Shown here piece by piece: positions 1 to 7,193 of a stretch of 20,963 bases of DNA. Positions within the stretch are counted from its first letter, which is position 1. The number at the start of each line of letters is the position of its first letter. A program made the position numbers and the translations under genes. Under the pieces are notes generated by a model, which saw only the letters and a program-made list of their open reading frames with translations, was not told the DNA's origin and ran no database searches. The stretch comes from Christensenella sp. UBA7707 (GTDB lineage Bacteria > Bacillota > Clostridia > Christensenellales > CAG-138): positions 1 through 20,963 of the forward strand of contig DLFZ01000128.1 in assembly GCA_002482435.1 (NCBI GenBank). Reading direction: 5' to 3'.

Positions 1-505
1 CAGGACTATAGGACTTCTGGCCGCGGATGTTGTCAAAATCAAAGATAATGTTCGGATAGGCAATTAATCCCTGTGTGCCGATATTGATAATTTTACCGTT
101 GCCGCCCTGCTCCATTAATGGCAAGAGCTCTTGCATCAACGCAAAAGGAGAGAGTAGGTTTGTAGCAAACTGCACCTCGTTCCCCTCAGCGGTGAGAAGC
201 GGTTTTTTTCGGGAGAGGTCGAAATCAGCAGCGTTATTGATTAGGATATTCAGCGAACCAAACTCCTGCGCAAATTCTCTAGCAAAACGCTTGGCATCTG
301 CCACGAGAGACAAATCAACTTTTCGGGCAAACACCTCTGCATTTCCCGTTTTGCTTTTTATTTGAGTACATACCGCTTCGGCCTGCGCAATATTGCGACA
401 GGCTAAAATCACCCGCAAGCCCTTCCCGGCTATTTGGAACGCAGCGCTTTTTCCAATGCCGGAATTGGCTCCTGTGATGATACATGTACGTTTTGATTCA
501 TTCAT
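1..505 (-). CDS. Short-chain dehydrogenase/reductase (SDR), 3' end beyond window
   Basis: The minus-strand frame from ATG 505 is open to the window edge (168 codons). It encodes an N-terminal Rossmann fold starting MNESKRTCIITGANSGIGKS. The TGANSGIG glycine motif (residues 11-18) binds the NAD(P) pyrophosphate, DLS near residue 64 fits the cofactor adenine-binding position, NNAAD near residue 90 is the SDR NNAG-type motif, and IINIGT lies where the catalytic Ser strand is expected. The catalytic YxxxK is probably just outside the window. The layout (ACRN after beta-2, long loop after the Ser strand) recalls the retinol-dehydrogenase/WWOX-like branch, but the substrate cannot be told. The start is supported by AGGAAGG about 9 bases upstream. 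The start overlaps the end of the upstream 48-codon ORF. Family is certain; function is open. Confidence 0.88.
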   Translation of the reverse strand, partial: MNESKRTCIITGANSGIGKSAAFQIAGKGLRVILACRNIAQAEAVCTQIKSKTGNAEVFARKVDLSLVADAKRFAREFAQEFGSLNILINNAADFDLSRKKPLLTAEGNEVQFATNLLSPFALMQELLPLMEQGGNGKIINIGTQGLIAYPNIIFDFDNIRGQKSYSP

Positions 506-644
506 AACGAGAAATCCTTCCTGCGATACTGCTATATGCTGTTCCGGTAATTACATCAACTACCGAAATCCCACAATTCTTTCTTTCAACTCCAACATGC
601 TTGCCATAGAATTTCTTTAACTTCTCTTTTTCAACGATCAACAT
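498..644 (-). pseudogene. 48-codon ORF, possible ABC-transporter ATPase stub
   Basis: The ORF starts at ATG 644 (or GTG 647), three bases after the stop of the membrane-protein gene, and its TGA (500-498) overlaps the SDR start, so it could be translationally coupled. The product begins MLIVEKEKLKKFYGKHVGVE, which resembles the first residues of ABC-transporter ATPases (LxKxYGKxxGVE, ahead of the Walker A loop). After residue 20 the resemblance stops and no Walker A motif follows. LytTR/membrane-protein pairs are often followed by an ABC exporter, so a truncated remnant is a reasonable reading. A genuine small protein or chance similarity cannot be excluded. Confidence 0.35.
531..559 (-). promoter_or_regulatory. 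Possible promoter of the SDR gene
   Basis: On the minus strand TTGATG (559-554) and TATAGC (536-531) are separated by 17 bases and lie about 30 bases before the SDR ATG at 505. Each box matches 4 of 6 consensus positions, so this is a weak sigma-A-like candidate. It lies inside the short ORF 498-644. Confidence 0.3.
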
Positions 645-647
645 CAC

Positions 648-1112
648 TCATATCTTCTTGTTGAGCTTTTGAAATTGCTCCAATCCCCGATTAAGGCGCT
701 GCGTTTCTCTGCTTAGTTCAAGATAGTAGCCTAATATGACAGCTCCCATCCCTAGCGCTATGAAGATCATGTAAGAGATAAAGCACCATAGCGGGAAGCG
801 CTCAAACCATCTAAAAACCAAGCTGAATACTAAAGTGATCAGCTCGCCGGACAAGATCCAAAGGGCACACCGCGAACGGTTGAGCCTATCCAGCCGAATA
901 ATAATCTGCTGTGAGAGTCCGATAAAAAAGCAAGCAAACACCATTTCAACGGCGGTAAAAAAGTCCAGCGTCACGAGGGCTGCTCCGCTTACCAGGCCAA
1001 AGAAAAGATATGCAATCACAAAGGCCACAAAGAAGATTCCCATAGTGTATTTCGCCTTGGTGATCCACAGATATAGTCGAGCTAAGCCACTGTTCTTGAA
1101 TTTGTCATGCAT
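648..1112 (-). CDS. Four-helix membrane protein, partner of LytTR regulator (DUF3021-like)
   Basis: A 154-residue protein with four predicted membrane helices at about residues 22-44, 50-73, 82-101 and 107-131, and a charged, probably helical cytoplasmic tail (SRETQRLNRGLEQFQKL). It lies 12 bases downstream of the LytTR gene on the same strand, so the two are almost certainly co-transcribed. Small 4-TM proteins of the DUF3021 type and the BrsM/HdrM proteins of streptococci sit beside LytTR regulators and restrain them at the membrane. I infer the same role from length, topology and context; no diagnostic sequence motif was recognised. It could also be an unrelated small membrane protein. Confidence 0.7.
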   Translation of the reverse strand: MHDKFKNSGLARLYLWITKAKYTMGIFFVAFVIAYLFFGLVSGAALVTLDFFTAVEMVFACFFIGLSQQIIIRLDRLNRSRCALWILSGELITLVFSLVFRWFERFPLWCFISYMIFIALGMGAVILGYYLELSRETQRLNRGLEQFQKLNKKI

Positions 1113-1124
1113 AAGAAGTCCCTC

Positions 1125-1565
1125 CTATTCTTGTATCCCGAGATTTTCTTTCAAATTCTGCGTATAATGACGGGATACAATCAACCTCTCGCTGTTTTTT
1201 AATGTAATTTCAATCCGAGTGTTCGGCAGGCTTTTTAGTTTTGCTACATGATACAGGTTAACAAGCTGAGATTTGCCTATACGAATAAGTTGCATATCCC
1301 CGTAGGTTTCCAGCAGCGAAGAGAGGCTTTGATGTGTCTCCAATACCATGTCAACGGTATAGAGAAATGTTTTGCCATCCACGGCTTCGGCATAAAAGAT
1401 GTCTCCAGGCTTTAGAATATGGGCTTCGCCATCTTTATATCCTACAAGCTTGTGTGAATGTTCTCGAAGTAGTGATAAGACATCAAGCATTTCATCATCC
1501 AGTTCCCTACAATGCAGTACTATTACATTTTCTTCAAAATCTCCATGCTCTACACGAATTTTCAT
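1125..1565 (-). CDS. LytTR-family DNA-binding transcriptional regulator
   Basis: A 146-residue protein. Residues 1-45 form a short N-terminal segment without a receiver domain, and about 45-143 form a LytTR DNA-binding domain. Recognisable LytTR pieces are YAEAVDGKTFLYT (58-70), the RIGKSQLVNLYHV strand-loop (95-107), and TLKNSERLIVSRHYTQNLKE (121-140). The missing receiver domain and the adjacent membrane gene fit the LytTR regulatory systems in which a membrane protein, not a histidine kinase, controls the regulator. The promoter region carries a 7-bp inverted repeat that could serve autoregulation. The target genes are not evident; an ABC exporter would be usual but none is intact here. 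Confidence 0.88.
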   Translation of the reverse strand: MKIRVEHGDFEENVIVLHCRELDDEMLDVLSLLREHSHKLVGYKDGEAHILKPGDIFYAEAVDGKTFLYTVDMVLETHQSLSSLLETYGDMQLIRIGKSQLVNLYHVAKLKSLPNTRIEITLKNSERLIVSRHYTQNLKENLGIQE

Positions 1566-1592
1566 CGCATAACCACCTAATTATATTCGTTG

Positions 1593-1621
1593 TTGCACTC
1601 TTGAAAAGTATTATAGTGCAA
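1593..1621. repeat. Inverted repeat over the LytTR promoter (candidate operator)
   Basis: TTGCACT (1593-1599) and AGTGCAA (1615-1621) form a perfect 7-bp inverted repeat with a 15-base spacer. The arm centres are 22 bp apart, about two helical turns, so both arms face the same side of the helix. The right arm touches the -10 box and the left arm falls just after the predicted transcription start. This suits a dimeric repressor or autoregulator. Confidence 0.45.
1610..1621 (-). promoter_or_regulatory. Promoter -10 of the LytTR operon
   Basis: A perfect TATAAT reads on the minus strand at 1615-1610, giving a start near 1603 and a leader of about 38 bases before the ATG at 1565. No good -35 box is present at 16-18 bases spacing, which is common for activator-dependent promoters and fits an autoregulated LytTR gene. 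Confidence 0.5.
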
Positions 1622-1902
1622 TTTCTAGCAAATAACAGCCCCTGCATTCCAAGTTGCGAGTTAGTATAATCAAGATGCAAAAATTACTGGATAAGTTCCA
1701 CTGGAGCGATCCTAATCGGTTTTGCAATTCCAGTCTTAAGCTGCAGAAGTTCAAATTGCGCTGGTTTGCGGGACTTTTCGCATCATCACTCTTTAACCTA
1801 TATCATAATGCTACCGTCTCAACGTACTTCTTCCTCGAAAAAATAGTGTCCAACGAATGTTCTTAATTGCTTTACGGTATTTATCAACCTTGTACAATGA
1901 CT
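1622..1902. other. Intergenic stretch without a recognised gene
   Basis: A plus-strand ORF of 70 codons (1654-1866) crosses this region, but it has no ribosome binding site and no family I recognise. A TATAAT at 1665-1670 on the plus strand lacks a -35 partner. I see no RNA gene, mobile element or strong structure here. Confidence 0.5.
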
Positions 1903-1949
1903 AAAAAACAAAACACTCACGAGGCAACGCCTGATGAGTGTTTGTTTTA
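1903..1949 (-). terminator. Intrinsic terminator of the rnf operon (possibly bidirectional)
   Basis: Nearly complementary arms around ACAAAACACTCA (1908-1919) and TGAGTGTTTGTTT (1935-1947) enclose an inner AGGC/GCCT stem with an AAC loop. Read on the minus strand, the hairpin runs into a T-rich tail (TTTTGTTTTTT). It lies about 85 bases past the rnfB stop. The plus-strand exit is also T-rich. Confidence 0.8.
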
Positions 1950-2035
1950 TTATTGCCATTGACAATTATAAATATTTGCTTGCACAGGGTACCATAAGGC
2001 TGCGACTTCGTATGATAATAAAGCATTTGGAGTTT

Positions 2036-2857
2036 TTATCCGATAGCCGTATTATGTACACTCGAAAAATCGCCCAAAACGATGCATCCGGTGGGGCATA
2101 CCTTTGCGCAGCGACCGCAGTGGGTACATTTTGCGTAATCAATATGGGCAAGGTTATTTTCCACCTTGATCGCACCTTCGGGACATTCCTTTTCACAACG
2201 CAAGCAGGCGATACATCCGTTTGTGCAGGTCTTGCGCACAACGGCACCCTTTTGTGTACTTTTACAGGCCACAGCGACGGTTGCTGTGTCGGGGATGATC
2301 TCGATAAGGGCCTTTGGGCAGCGCTTTACGCAAAGTCCACAGCCAGTGCATTTGCTGGAAATGACGCGTGCTACGCCGTTTTCAAGGCAGATAGCACCGC
2401 TCGGGCAAATGTCTGCGCAGTCGCCAAGACCCAGACAGCCAAAAGGGCACGCGCTGCGTCCGGAAAACAGCAGGCTTGCGGCGGCACAGCTTGAAATGCC
2501 TTGATAGTCCATTTTGTCATGGGTGGCACTGTAATTGCCTCGGCATTGCACAACGGCCACTTGCTCTACAACATCCTCGAACGCAAGCCCTAAAAGCGTG
2601 GAAACGGCTGTTGAAACGGTATCCCCGCCAGGCGTGCAAAGATTTGGCTTAACGCCGCCCTTGTGGAGGGCCTCAGCATAGCCGTCGCAACCCGCGTAGC
2701 CGCACGCGCCACAGTTTGCGCCCGGTAAAAGCGCGCGTATGGCAGGAACGCGCTCGTCCACTTTAACGGCCATAAGCTTTGATGCTACGGTGAGCATAGC
2801 GGCTAAGACGAGCCCTAGAATGCTGACCGAACCGATTGCTACAATGACTTCATTCAT
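2036..2857 (-). CDS. rnfB: Electron transport complex protein RnfB
   Basis: A 273-residue iron-sulfur protein, the expected entry point for electrons from reduced ferredoxin in the Rnf complex. Residues 4-30 form an N-terminal membrane anchor. Cys49, 52, 57 and 74 (CGACGYAGC, then C after 16) form the first [4Fe-4S] motif. Four ferredoxin-type motifs follow: Cys137/141/147/151 (CPFGCLGLGDCADIC, a typical RnfB spacing), Cys170/173/176/180, Cys215/218/221/225 and Cys244/247/250/254. All cluster ligands look intact. It is the last gene of the operon; its GGAGGC ribosome site overlaps the rnfA stop, 7 bases before ATG. The terminator at 1903-1949 follows. Confidence 0.96.
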   Translation of the reverse strand: MNEVIVAIGSVSILGLVLAAMLTVASKLMAVKVDERVPAIRALLPGANCGACGYAGCDGYAEALHKGGVKPNLCTPGGDTVSTAVSTLLGLAFEDVVEQVAVVQCRGNYSATHDKMDYQGISSCAAASLLFSGRSACPFGCLGLGDCADICPSGAICLENGVARVISSKCTGCGLCVKRCPKALIEIIPDTATVAVACKSTQKGAVVRKTCTNGCIACLRCEKECPEGAIKVENNLAHIDYAKCTHCGRCAKVCPTGCIVLGDFSSVHNTAIG

Positions 2858-2869
2858 GTACGCTGCCTC

Positions 2870-3463
2870 CTAAGCAAACATGTTTTCGACAACGCCAACG
2901 AAGCCGAAAAAAGATACGGAAGTGATGGCCGCTGCAATGAGCGTGATGGGTATGCCCTTGAAGGCTTCGGGTATGTTGTCGCTTGCCTCAAGGCGTGAGC
3001 GCACCCCTGAAAACAACACCATAGCAAGCAGGAAACCAAGACCGCTTCCCAAAGCGTTGACCAAGGCCTGCACAAACGTATAGTGTGCGTCGATATTGAG
3101 TATGGTCACGCCGAGCACGGCACAGTTGGTGGTGATAAGAGGGAGGTATACGCCAAGCGCCTTGTGCAAAGAGGGCAAGAATTTTTTGAGCGCGATCTCA
3201 AGAAGCTGCACCAAGGCCGCGATGACGAGTATGAATACAATGGTTTGCAAATAGCCAAGGCCGTTGTTGTCCAGTAGATAAATCTGGATAGGCCATGTGA
3301 CAGCCGTGGCGATGAGCATCACGAAAATTACGGCTATGCTCATACCCACAGCCTGATCAAGCTTTTTGGAAACTCCAAGGAAGGGGCAGATTCCGAGGAA
3401 ACGCTGCAATACATAGTTGTTTACTAGCACCGCGCTCATGAGAATGATGATAAGCTCCTTCAT
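2870..3463 (-). CDS. rnfA: Electron transport complex protein RnfA
   Basis: A 197-residue integral membrane subunit of about six helices, the normal length for RnfA/NqrE. The half-helix cysteine motifs GICPFLG (Cys26) and TTNCAVLG (Cys114) are present. In Rnf/Nqr structures these cysteines, with the equivalent pair in RnfE, hold an intramembrane [2Fe-2S] cluster that carries electrons across the membrane. Its ATG overlaps the rnfE stop by 4 bases (ATGA), indicating translational coupling and matched amounts of the two pseudo-symmetric subunits. Confidence 0.96.
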   Translation of the reverse strand: MKELIIILMSAVLVNNYVLQRFLGICPFLGVSKKLDQAVGMSIAVIFVMLIATAVTWPIQIYLLDNNGLGYLQTIVFILVIAALVQLLEIALKKFLPSLHKALGVYLPLITTNCAVLGVTILNIDAHYTFVQALVNALGSGLGFLLAMVLFSGVRSRLEASDNIPEAFKGIPITLIAAAITSVSFFGFVGVVENMFA

Positions 3464-4152
3464 GCGTTTCCTCTCCCTTTTTCAGTATTCTCGCAACGCT
3501 GCTTGCCGCAGACGGCTGCCGAGGGGCAGGCGGAGCAACCAAACTCCTTTTTCTGGATGGCTTTTCCTTTTGAAACCTTATTCACGAGTGCGATCATGCA
3601 CCCAAACACGAAAAAGCCGCCTGGTGCGAGGGTCAATATGGAAATGTTGTTTTCGTCGAGAAGCGGTATCGGCATCCCAAAAAAAGTGCCGTTTCCAAAG
3701 ATCTCGCGTATGGAAGCCATAACGAAAAGTGCAAGCGTGAAGCCCAGCCCCATGCCTATGGCGTCCAAAGCGGAAGCGACCACAGTGTTTTTGTTGGCAA
3801 ACATTTCCGCACGCCCAAGGATGATGCAGTTGACTACGATGAGGGGCAGATAGATGCCGAGTGCTTCGTTGAGCGCGGGTGAAAAGGCTCGTATTAGCAT
3901 TTGCACAAGCGTTACAAAGCCTGCGATGAGAACAATGTAGGCGGGTATGCGCACCGTATCAGGGATGGTTTTTCTAAGTGCTGATATTGCAACATTCGAG
4001 CATAGAAGAACGGCAGTGGCGGCAAGCCCCATGCCAATTGCACTTGAAGCCTGCGTTGATATGGCAAGCGCGGGGCATGTGCCCAAAAGCAGTACGAGCA
4101 CGGGGTTTTCCTTGATGATGCCTTTTGTAAGGTTTTCCAATCTTCCCATCAT
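3460..4152 (-). CDS. rnfE: Electron transport complex protein RnfE
   Basis: A 230-residue membrane subunit, homologous to and inserted opposite RnfA. GTCPALA (Cys26) and VVNCIILGRAE (Cys109) are the counterparts of the RnfA cluster cysteines. About six helices end near residue 190. Then follows a hydrophilic tail with Cys206, 209, 215 and 220 (CxxC-x5-C-x4-C), which could bind a metal or an extra cluster; I do not know its role. Two adjacent ATGs exist: the first (4152) overlaps the rnfG stop, and the second (4149) is slightly better spaced from the GGAGG site at about 4155-4159. Either start gives the same core protein. Confidence 0.95.
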   Translation of the reverse strand: MMGRLENLTKGIIKENPVLVLLLGTCPALAISTQASSAIGMGLAATAVLLCSNVAISALRKTIPDTVRIPAYIVLIAGFVTLVQMLIRAFSPALNEALGIYLPLIVVNCIILGRAEMFANKNTVVASALDAIGMGLGFTLALFVMASIREIFGNGTFFGMPIPLLDENNISILTLAPGGFFVFGCMIALVNKVSKGKAIQKKEFGCSACPSAAVCGKQRCENTEKGRGNA

Positions 4153-4670
4153 CCTACCTCCTTAGCCTTTTCGAGGGCGGCAAACGCATCTTTGATAGCG
4201 TTGATATAAGCATTTGAAGAGATTGTCGCACCGGAGATTGCGGATACATCGGAAAGTTCACTGTCCTTGCCTATAAACTGGCCGCTAAACGTCCCACTGG
4301 TTATTTTCGAGCCAAGGCCCTGCGTTTCCGCATGGACAAGCACCTTTGTGGCGGTGATATTACCCTCAGCATTAACGCCGCAGATAAGGCGCAACTCGCC
4401 ACCGTAGCCTTTTGTGCTGAGCATAAAAACAAATCCTACTCCGTTTTGAGCCCGATAGACATTCGTTACCCCTTGGGGAAGGCCCTCAAGATATACTGAT
4501 TCAAAGCCGCTTGCTTCGGGAAGCACTTCGAGGCGCGCCGCCTCCGCCGCAGCCCTTTCGGCTTCTTCAATAAGGGGAGCGGTTACGCTGTTGGTAAGGC
4601 CGAGTGCGGCCGAAACCACCAGGCAGATGCTGAAAAGTACCGCTATAGGAAGCAAAAACTCTTTTTTCAT
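4149..4670 (-). CDS. rnfG: Electron transport complex protein RnfG (covalent FMN)
   Basis: A 173-residue protein with one N-terminal membrane helix (about 6-28) and an extracytoplasmic FMN-binding domain. The flavinylation motif SGATISS is at 146-152; Thr149 is the predicted attachment site for phosphoester-linked FMN, which needs the ApbE flavin transferase (not in this window). TQGLGSKI (116-123) is also typical of the family. Its ATG overlaps the rnfD stop by 4 bases and its own stop overlaps the rnfE start. Confidence 0.95.
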   Translation of the reverse strand: MKKEFLLPIAVLFSICLVVSAALGLTNSVTAPLIEEAERAAAEAARLEVLPEASGFESVYLEGLPQGVTNVYRAQNGVGFVFMLSTKGYGGELRLICGVNAEGNITATKVLVHAETQGLGSKITSGTFSGQFIGKDSELSDVSAISGATISSNAYINAIKDAFAALEKAKEVG

Positions 4671-5593
4671 ACCTTTGCACCCCCGAGCGGCTTATGCCTT
4701 GTAAGTCTTGATATATGCGGTGTAAGGATGTTCATGAGAAGTATGGCAAAACTCACCCCTTCGGGATAGCTGCCAAAAACGCGTATTAAAGCCGTAAGCA
4801 CGCCCGCACCGAAGCCGAAAATGACCTTGCCGAGCGCGGTAGAGGGGGTGGTCGAATAATCCGTAGCCATAAAAAACGCGCCGAGAATGAGGCTGCCTGA
4901 CATGATCTGGTAAACGGGCATTGCACCGAAAGCCGCCGTGATGCCGAACACAGTGGCTAAAAAAACCACAGGCGTATGCCACGATATGACGCGGCGGGCA
5001 AGCAGGTAAAGGCCGCCGAGCAGAAGGGGAAGCGTGCCTGTTTCGCCGATACAGCCTCCGTGCAAACCGAGGAGCATATCTTTTAACTTCGGCAGTTCGG
5101 ATACATTTCCCGCGGAGATTAAGCCAAGTGGCGTCGCGGTCGAAACAGCATCCGCTGTCAAAGGCGGCGTCCAAGTGGTCATTGTAGCGGAAAAAGCGAG
5201 AAGCATAACAATCCTCGCGGTTACCGCAGGGTTCGCGAAGTTTTGGCCTATGCCTCCGAAAAGCTGCTTTACGACTACGATGGCAACGACCGAGCCGAAA
5301 ACCGCCTGCCAAATGGGGATTGAAACAGGCAGGCTATACGCGAGCAGTAGTCCCGTTACGACCGCTGAAAGATCGCCGACCATTACGGGTTTTTTGCAGC
5401 CTTTCTGGAACAGAAATTCCGAGAGCAGCGCCGTACCTACACAGACAGCCACGATCAGAAGAGTGCGCGGACCAAAGCTGAAAACGGCGGCGGCAAGCGT
5501 AGGAACAAGTGCGAGGATAACGTCCAACATGATTGAACGAGTATCGGTTTTGGCGCGCATATGAGGGGATGTGCTTACGATCAAATTGTTCAT
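4667..5593 (-). CDS. rnfD: Electron transport complex protein RnfD (covalent FMN)
   Basis: A 308-residue polytopic membrane subunit, the usual length for RnfD/NqrB-type proteins. STATPLG (151-157) corresponds to the S(T)GAT flavinylation motif, with Thr154 the predicted FMN carrier. QNFANPAVTAR (117-127) is a typical RnfD segment. RnfD is thought to form part of the ion path together with RnfA and RnfE; sequence alone does not show whether Na+ or H+ is moved. It overlaps rnfC and rnfG by 4 bases on either side. Confidence 0.95.
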   Translation of the reverse strand: MNNLIVSTSPHMRAKTDTRSIMLDVILALVPTLAAAVFSFGPRTLLIVAVCVGTALLSEFLFQKGCKKPVMVGDLSAVVTGLLLAYSLPVSIPIWQAVFGSVVAIVVVKQLFGGIGQNFANPAVTARIVMLLAFSATMTTWTPPLTADAVSTATPLGLISAGNVSELPKLKDMLLGLHGGCIGETGTLPLLLGGLYLLARRVISWHTPVVFLATVFGITAAFGAMPVYQIMSGSLILGAFFMATDYSTTPSTALGKVIFGFGAGVLTALIRVFGSYPEGVSFAILLMNILTPHISRLTRHKPLGGAKV

Positions 5594-6897
5594 AGCGATT
5601 TCCCCTCCAAATGGTTTTTCAGCATGACTTTTGCGAGCTTGTGCATCTGCACAAGGTGTCGCCTAGCGGGGCAAACGTAACTGCAGCAGCCGCATTCCAT
5701 GCAAAGGTTGACCTTTAAAAGCTCCAAGTCCTCACCGCTGCCCTTTTTAAAAGCCGTTTCGATCTCCGCGGGCATCAGGCCTAGAGGGCAGTTTTCTATA
5801 CAGCGTCCGCACCGTATACATGGGCTTTCGAGCTTTTGCACGGCGTCTTTTTCATCGAAGGCTAAGGCAGCGTTTGTAATCTTGAGCACAGGCTCGGCAA
5901 GATCAGGCACAGAAATGCCCATCATAGGTCCGCCGTACAGGATTTTATGGGGGCTTGATACAAAGCCGCCGCAAAAGTCAAATAGCTCTTGAAGAGGTGT
6001 GCCAATGGGAGCGATGACGTTTTGGGGTATGCGCACGGCGCTTCCGTCTACTGTAACGCACTTTTCCACCAGAGGCATTCCTGTTTTAATGAAGCGGGCT
6101 ATGGAGGCAAGCGTTGTGGAGTTGATGACTACCGCGCCTACGTCGATAGGCAGGCCGCCCTCGGGTACGATGCGCCTTGTGGTGTTATAAATAAGAACCT
6201 TTTCTCCGCCCTGCGGGTAAACCGAGGGAAGCGCCATGACTTCTACGCCCTCATGCTTGTTTGCAAGCGATTTAAACGCCGCAATACATAAGGGCTTGTT
6301 TTTTTCGATGGCAAAGATAATCTTTGGAGGCGCGAGATATTTTTGTAAAAGAAGAAGCCCTTCCCACACCGATGAAGTATCGTCAAGCATCACACGGGTG
6401 TCCGAGGTAATAAAAGGCTCACACTCGGCGCCGTTTATGATGAGCGTTTCGAGTTTTGCTGGCTCTTTCAAGGATAGCTTTACCGCGGTTGGGAAACCCG
6501 CGCCGCCAAGGCCTACGATGCCGCTGTCGCGCACCGCCGCAAGAAAGCTTACCCTATCGTGTACCTCGGGCGGCTTTATGCCTTCATAGAGTGCCTGCTT
6601 GCCGTCGGAGGTAATAACAACGGTGGTTATGAGTTTTCCCGCGGAATTGACGCGCTCCTCGAGCCGCTTGACCTTACCGGATACGCTCGCGTGAACGGGC
6701 GAGGAGACAAAGCCAACAGGTTCGCCGATGATCTGCCCTACCTTGACCTCGCTTCCCGCTTCAACGATGGGTTTTGCGGGTGCTCCGATGTGCATGGACA
6801 TAGGGATGAATACTTCGGCGGGGATGGGCAATCGAATCGGCTCTTTTTCCGACGTCCGTTTATGATGCGGAAGATGTAAACCGTGAAGCTTTGACAC
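5590..6897 (-). CDS. rnfC: Electron transport complex protein RnfC (NADH/FMN/Fe-S subunit)
   Basis: A 435-residue peripheral subunit where NAD+ is reduced. The N-terminal barrel (GLHLPHHK at 6-13) is followed by a Complex-I 51-kDa-like domain with the glycine-rich NADH/FMN site GLGGAGFPTAVK (129-140) and INGAECEP (154-161). Two [4Fe-4S] motifs are intact: Cys360/363/366/370 (CIRCGRCIENC) and Cys399/402/405/409 (CMECGCCSYVC). The length is close to the short clostridial RnfC without the long C-terminal repeats of proteobacteria. The start is GTG at 6897, chosen because the conserved barrel begins there; the AAGGGA site is about 11 bases upstream, rather far. It is the first gene of rnfCDGEAB and overlaps rnfD by 4 bases. 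Confidence 0.95.
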   Translation of the reverse strand: MSKLHGLHLPHHKRTSEKEPIRLPIPAEVFIPMSMHIGAPAKPIVEAGSEVKVGQIIGEPVGFVSSPVHASVSGKVKRLEERVNSAGKLITTVVITSDGKQALYEGIKPPEVHDRVSFLAAVRDSGIVGLGGAGFPTAVKLSLKEPAKLETLIINGAECEPFITSDTRVMLDDTSSVWEGLLLLQKYLAPPKIIFAIEKNKPLCIAAFKSLANKHEGVEVMALPSVYPQGGEKVLIYNTTRRIVPEGGLPIDVGAVVINSTTLASIARFIKTGMPLVEKCVTVDGSAVRIPQNVIAPIGTPLQELFDFCGGFVSSPHKILYGGPMMGISVPDLAEPVLKITNAALAFDEKDAVQKLESPCIRCGRCIENCPLGLMPAEIETAFKKGSGEDLELLKVNLCMECGCCSYVCPARRHLVQMHKLAKVMLKNHLEGKSL

Positions 6898-6944
6898 GAG
6901 CAGAGAATTCCCTTCGTAGTATTTAAAACGAAATAACTGTAAAA

Positions 6945-6974
6945 ATTATAGCGTAACCCGGGTTTTTATGTCTA
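6945..6974 (-). promoter_or_regulatory. Sigma-A-type promoter of rnfCDGEAB
   Basis: On the minus strand TAGACA (6974-6969) and a perfect TATAAT (6950-6945) are 18 bases apart, giving a leader of roughly 40 bases before the GTG at 6897. The TATAAT is the only perfect -10 box in the right orientation between the two divergent genes. Confidence 0.65.
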
Positions 6975-6979
6975 TAAAA

Positions 6980-6993
6980 GTTAAAGCTTTAAC
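6980..6993. promoter_or_regulatory. Candidate Rex operator (GTTAA-N4-TTAAC palindrome)
   Basis: A perfect 14-bp palindrome, GTTAAAGCTTTAAC, lies 5 bases upstream of the rnf -35 box and about 67 bases before the nhaC -35 box. It matches the inner GTTAANNNNTTAAC of the clostridial Rex consensus (TTGTTAANNNNTTAACAA). The outer TT/AA positions match poorly (AA and AC here). Rex senses the NADH/NAD+ ratio, which would suit an operon that makes NADH. Confidence 0.5.
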
Positions 6994-7060
6994 ACAGTTG
7001 ATTAATGGGTAACACGATTGCGTAAAAAATGTCACGTTCTGTTTACAATCAGCGGCGTGT

Positions 7061-7090
7061 TTGATAGACTTGTTATAAACATTGCATAAT
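7061..7090 (+). promoter_or_regulatory. Sigma-A-type promoter of nhaC
   Basis: TTGATA (7061-7066) and CATAAT (7085-7090) are 18 bases apart, each 5 of 6 to consensus. The predicted start near 7097 leaves a leader of about 100 bases before the ATG at 7194. Confidence 0.55.
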
Positions 7091-7193
7091 TGCTCTAAAA
7101 AACATCTCAAAAGCGTCGCACATTCTACTTTCACACCCCCTACTAAAAAAAGCGGCGAGACTTTGCCGCAAAATAAAGCAGGAGGCATCGAAA

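Noticed and set aside
1654..1866. A 70-codon plus-strand ORF in the spacer upstream of the LytTR gene
   Set aside because: No Shine-Dalgarno, no recognised family and no partner gene. A TATAAT upstream lacks a -35. Kept only as a note in the intergenic entry.
4692..5312. A 206-codon open frame on the minus strand inside rnfD
   Set aside because: It overlaps the well-supported rnfD frame, is Arg/His/Cys-rich and has no membrane or domain pattern; it is a shadow.
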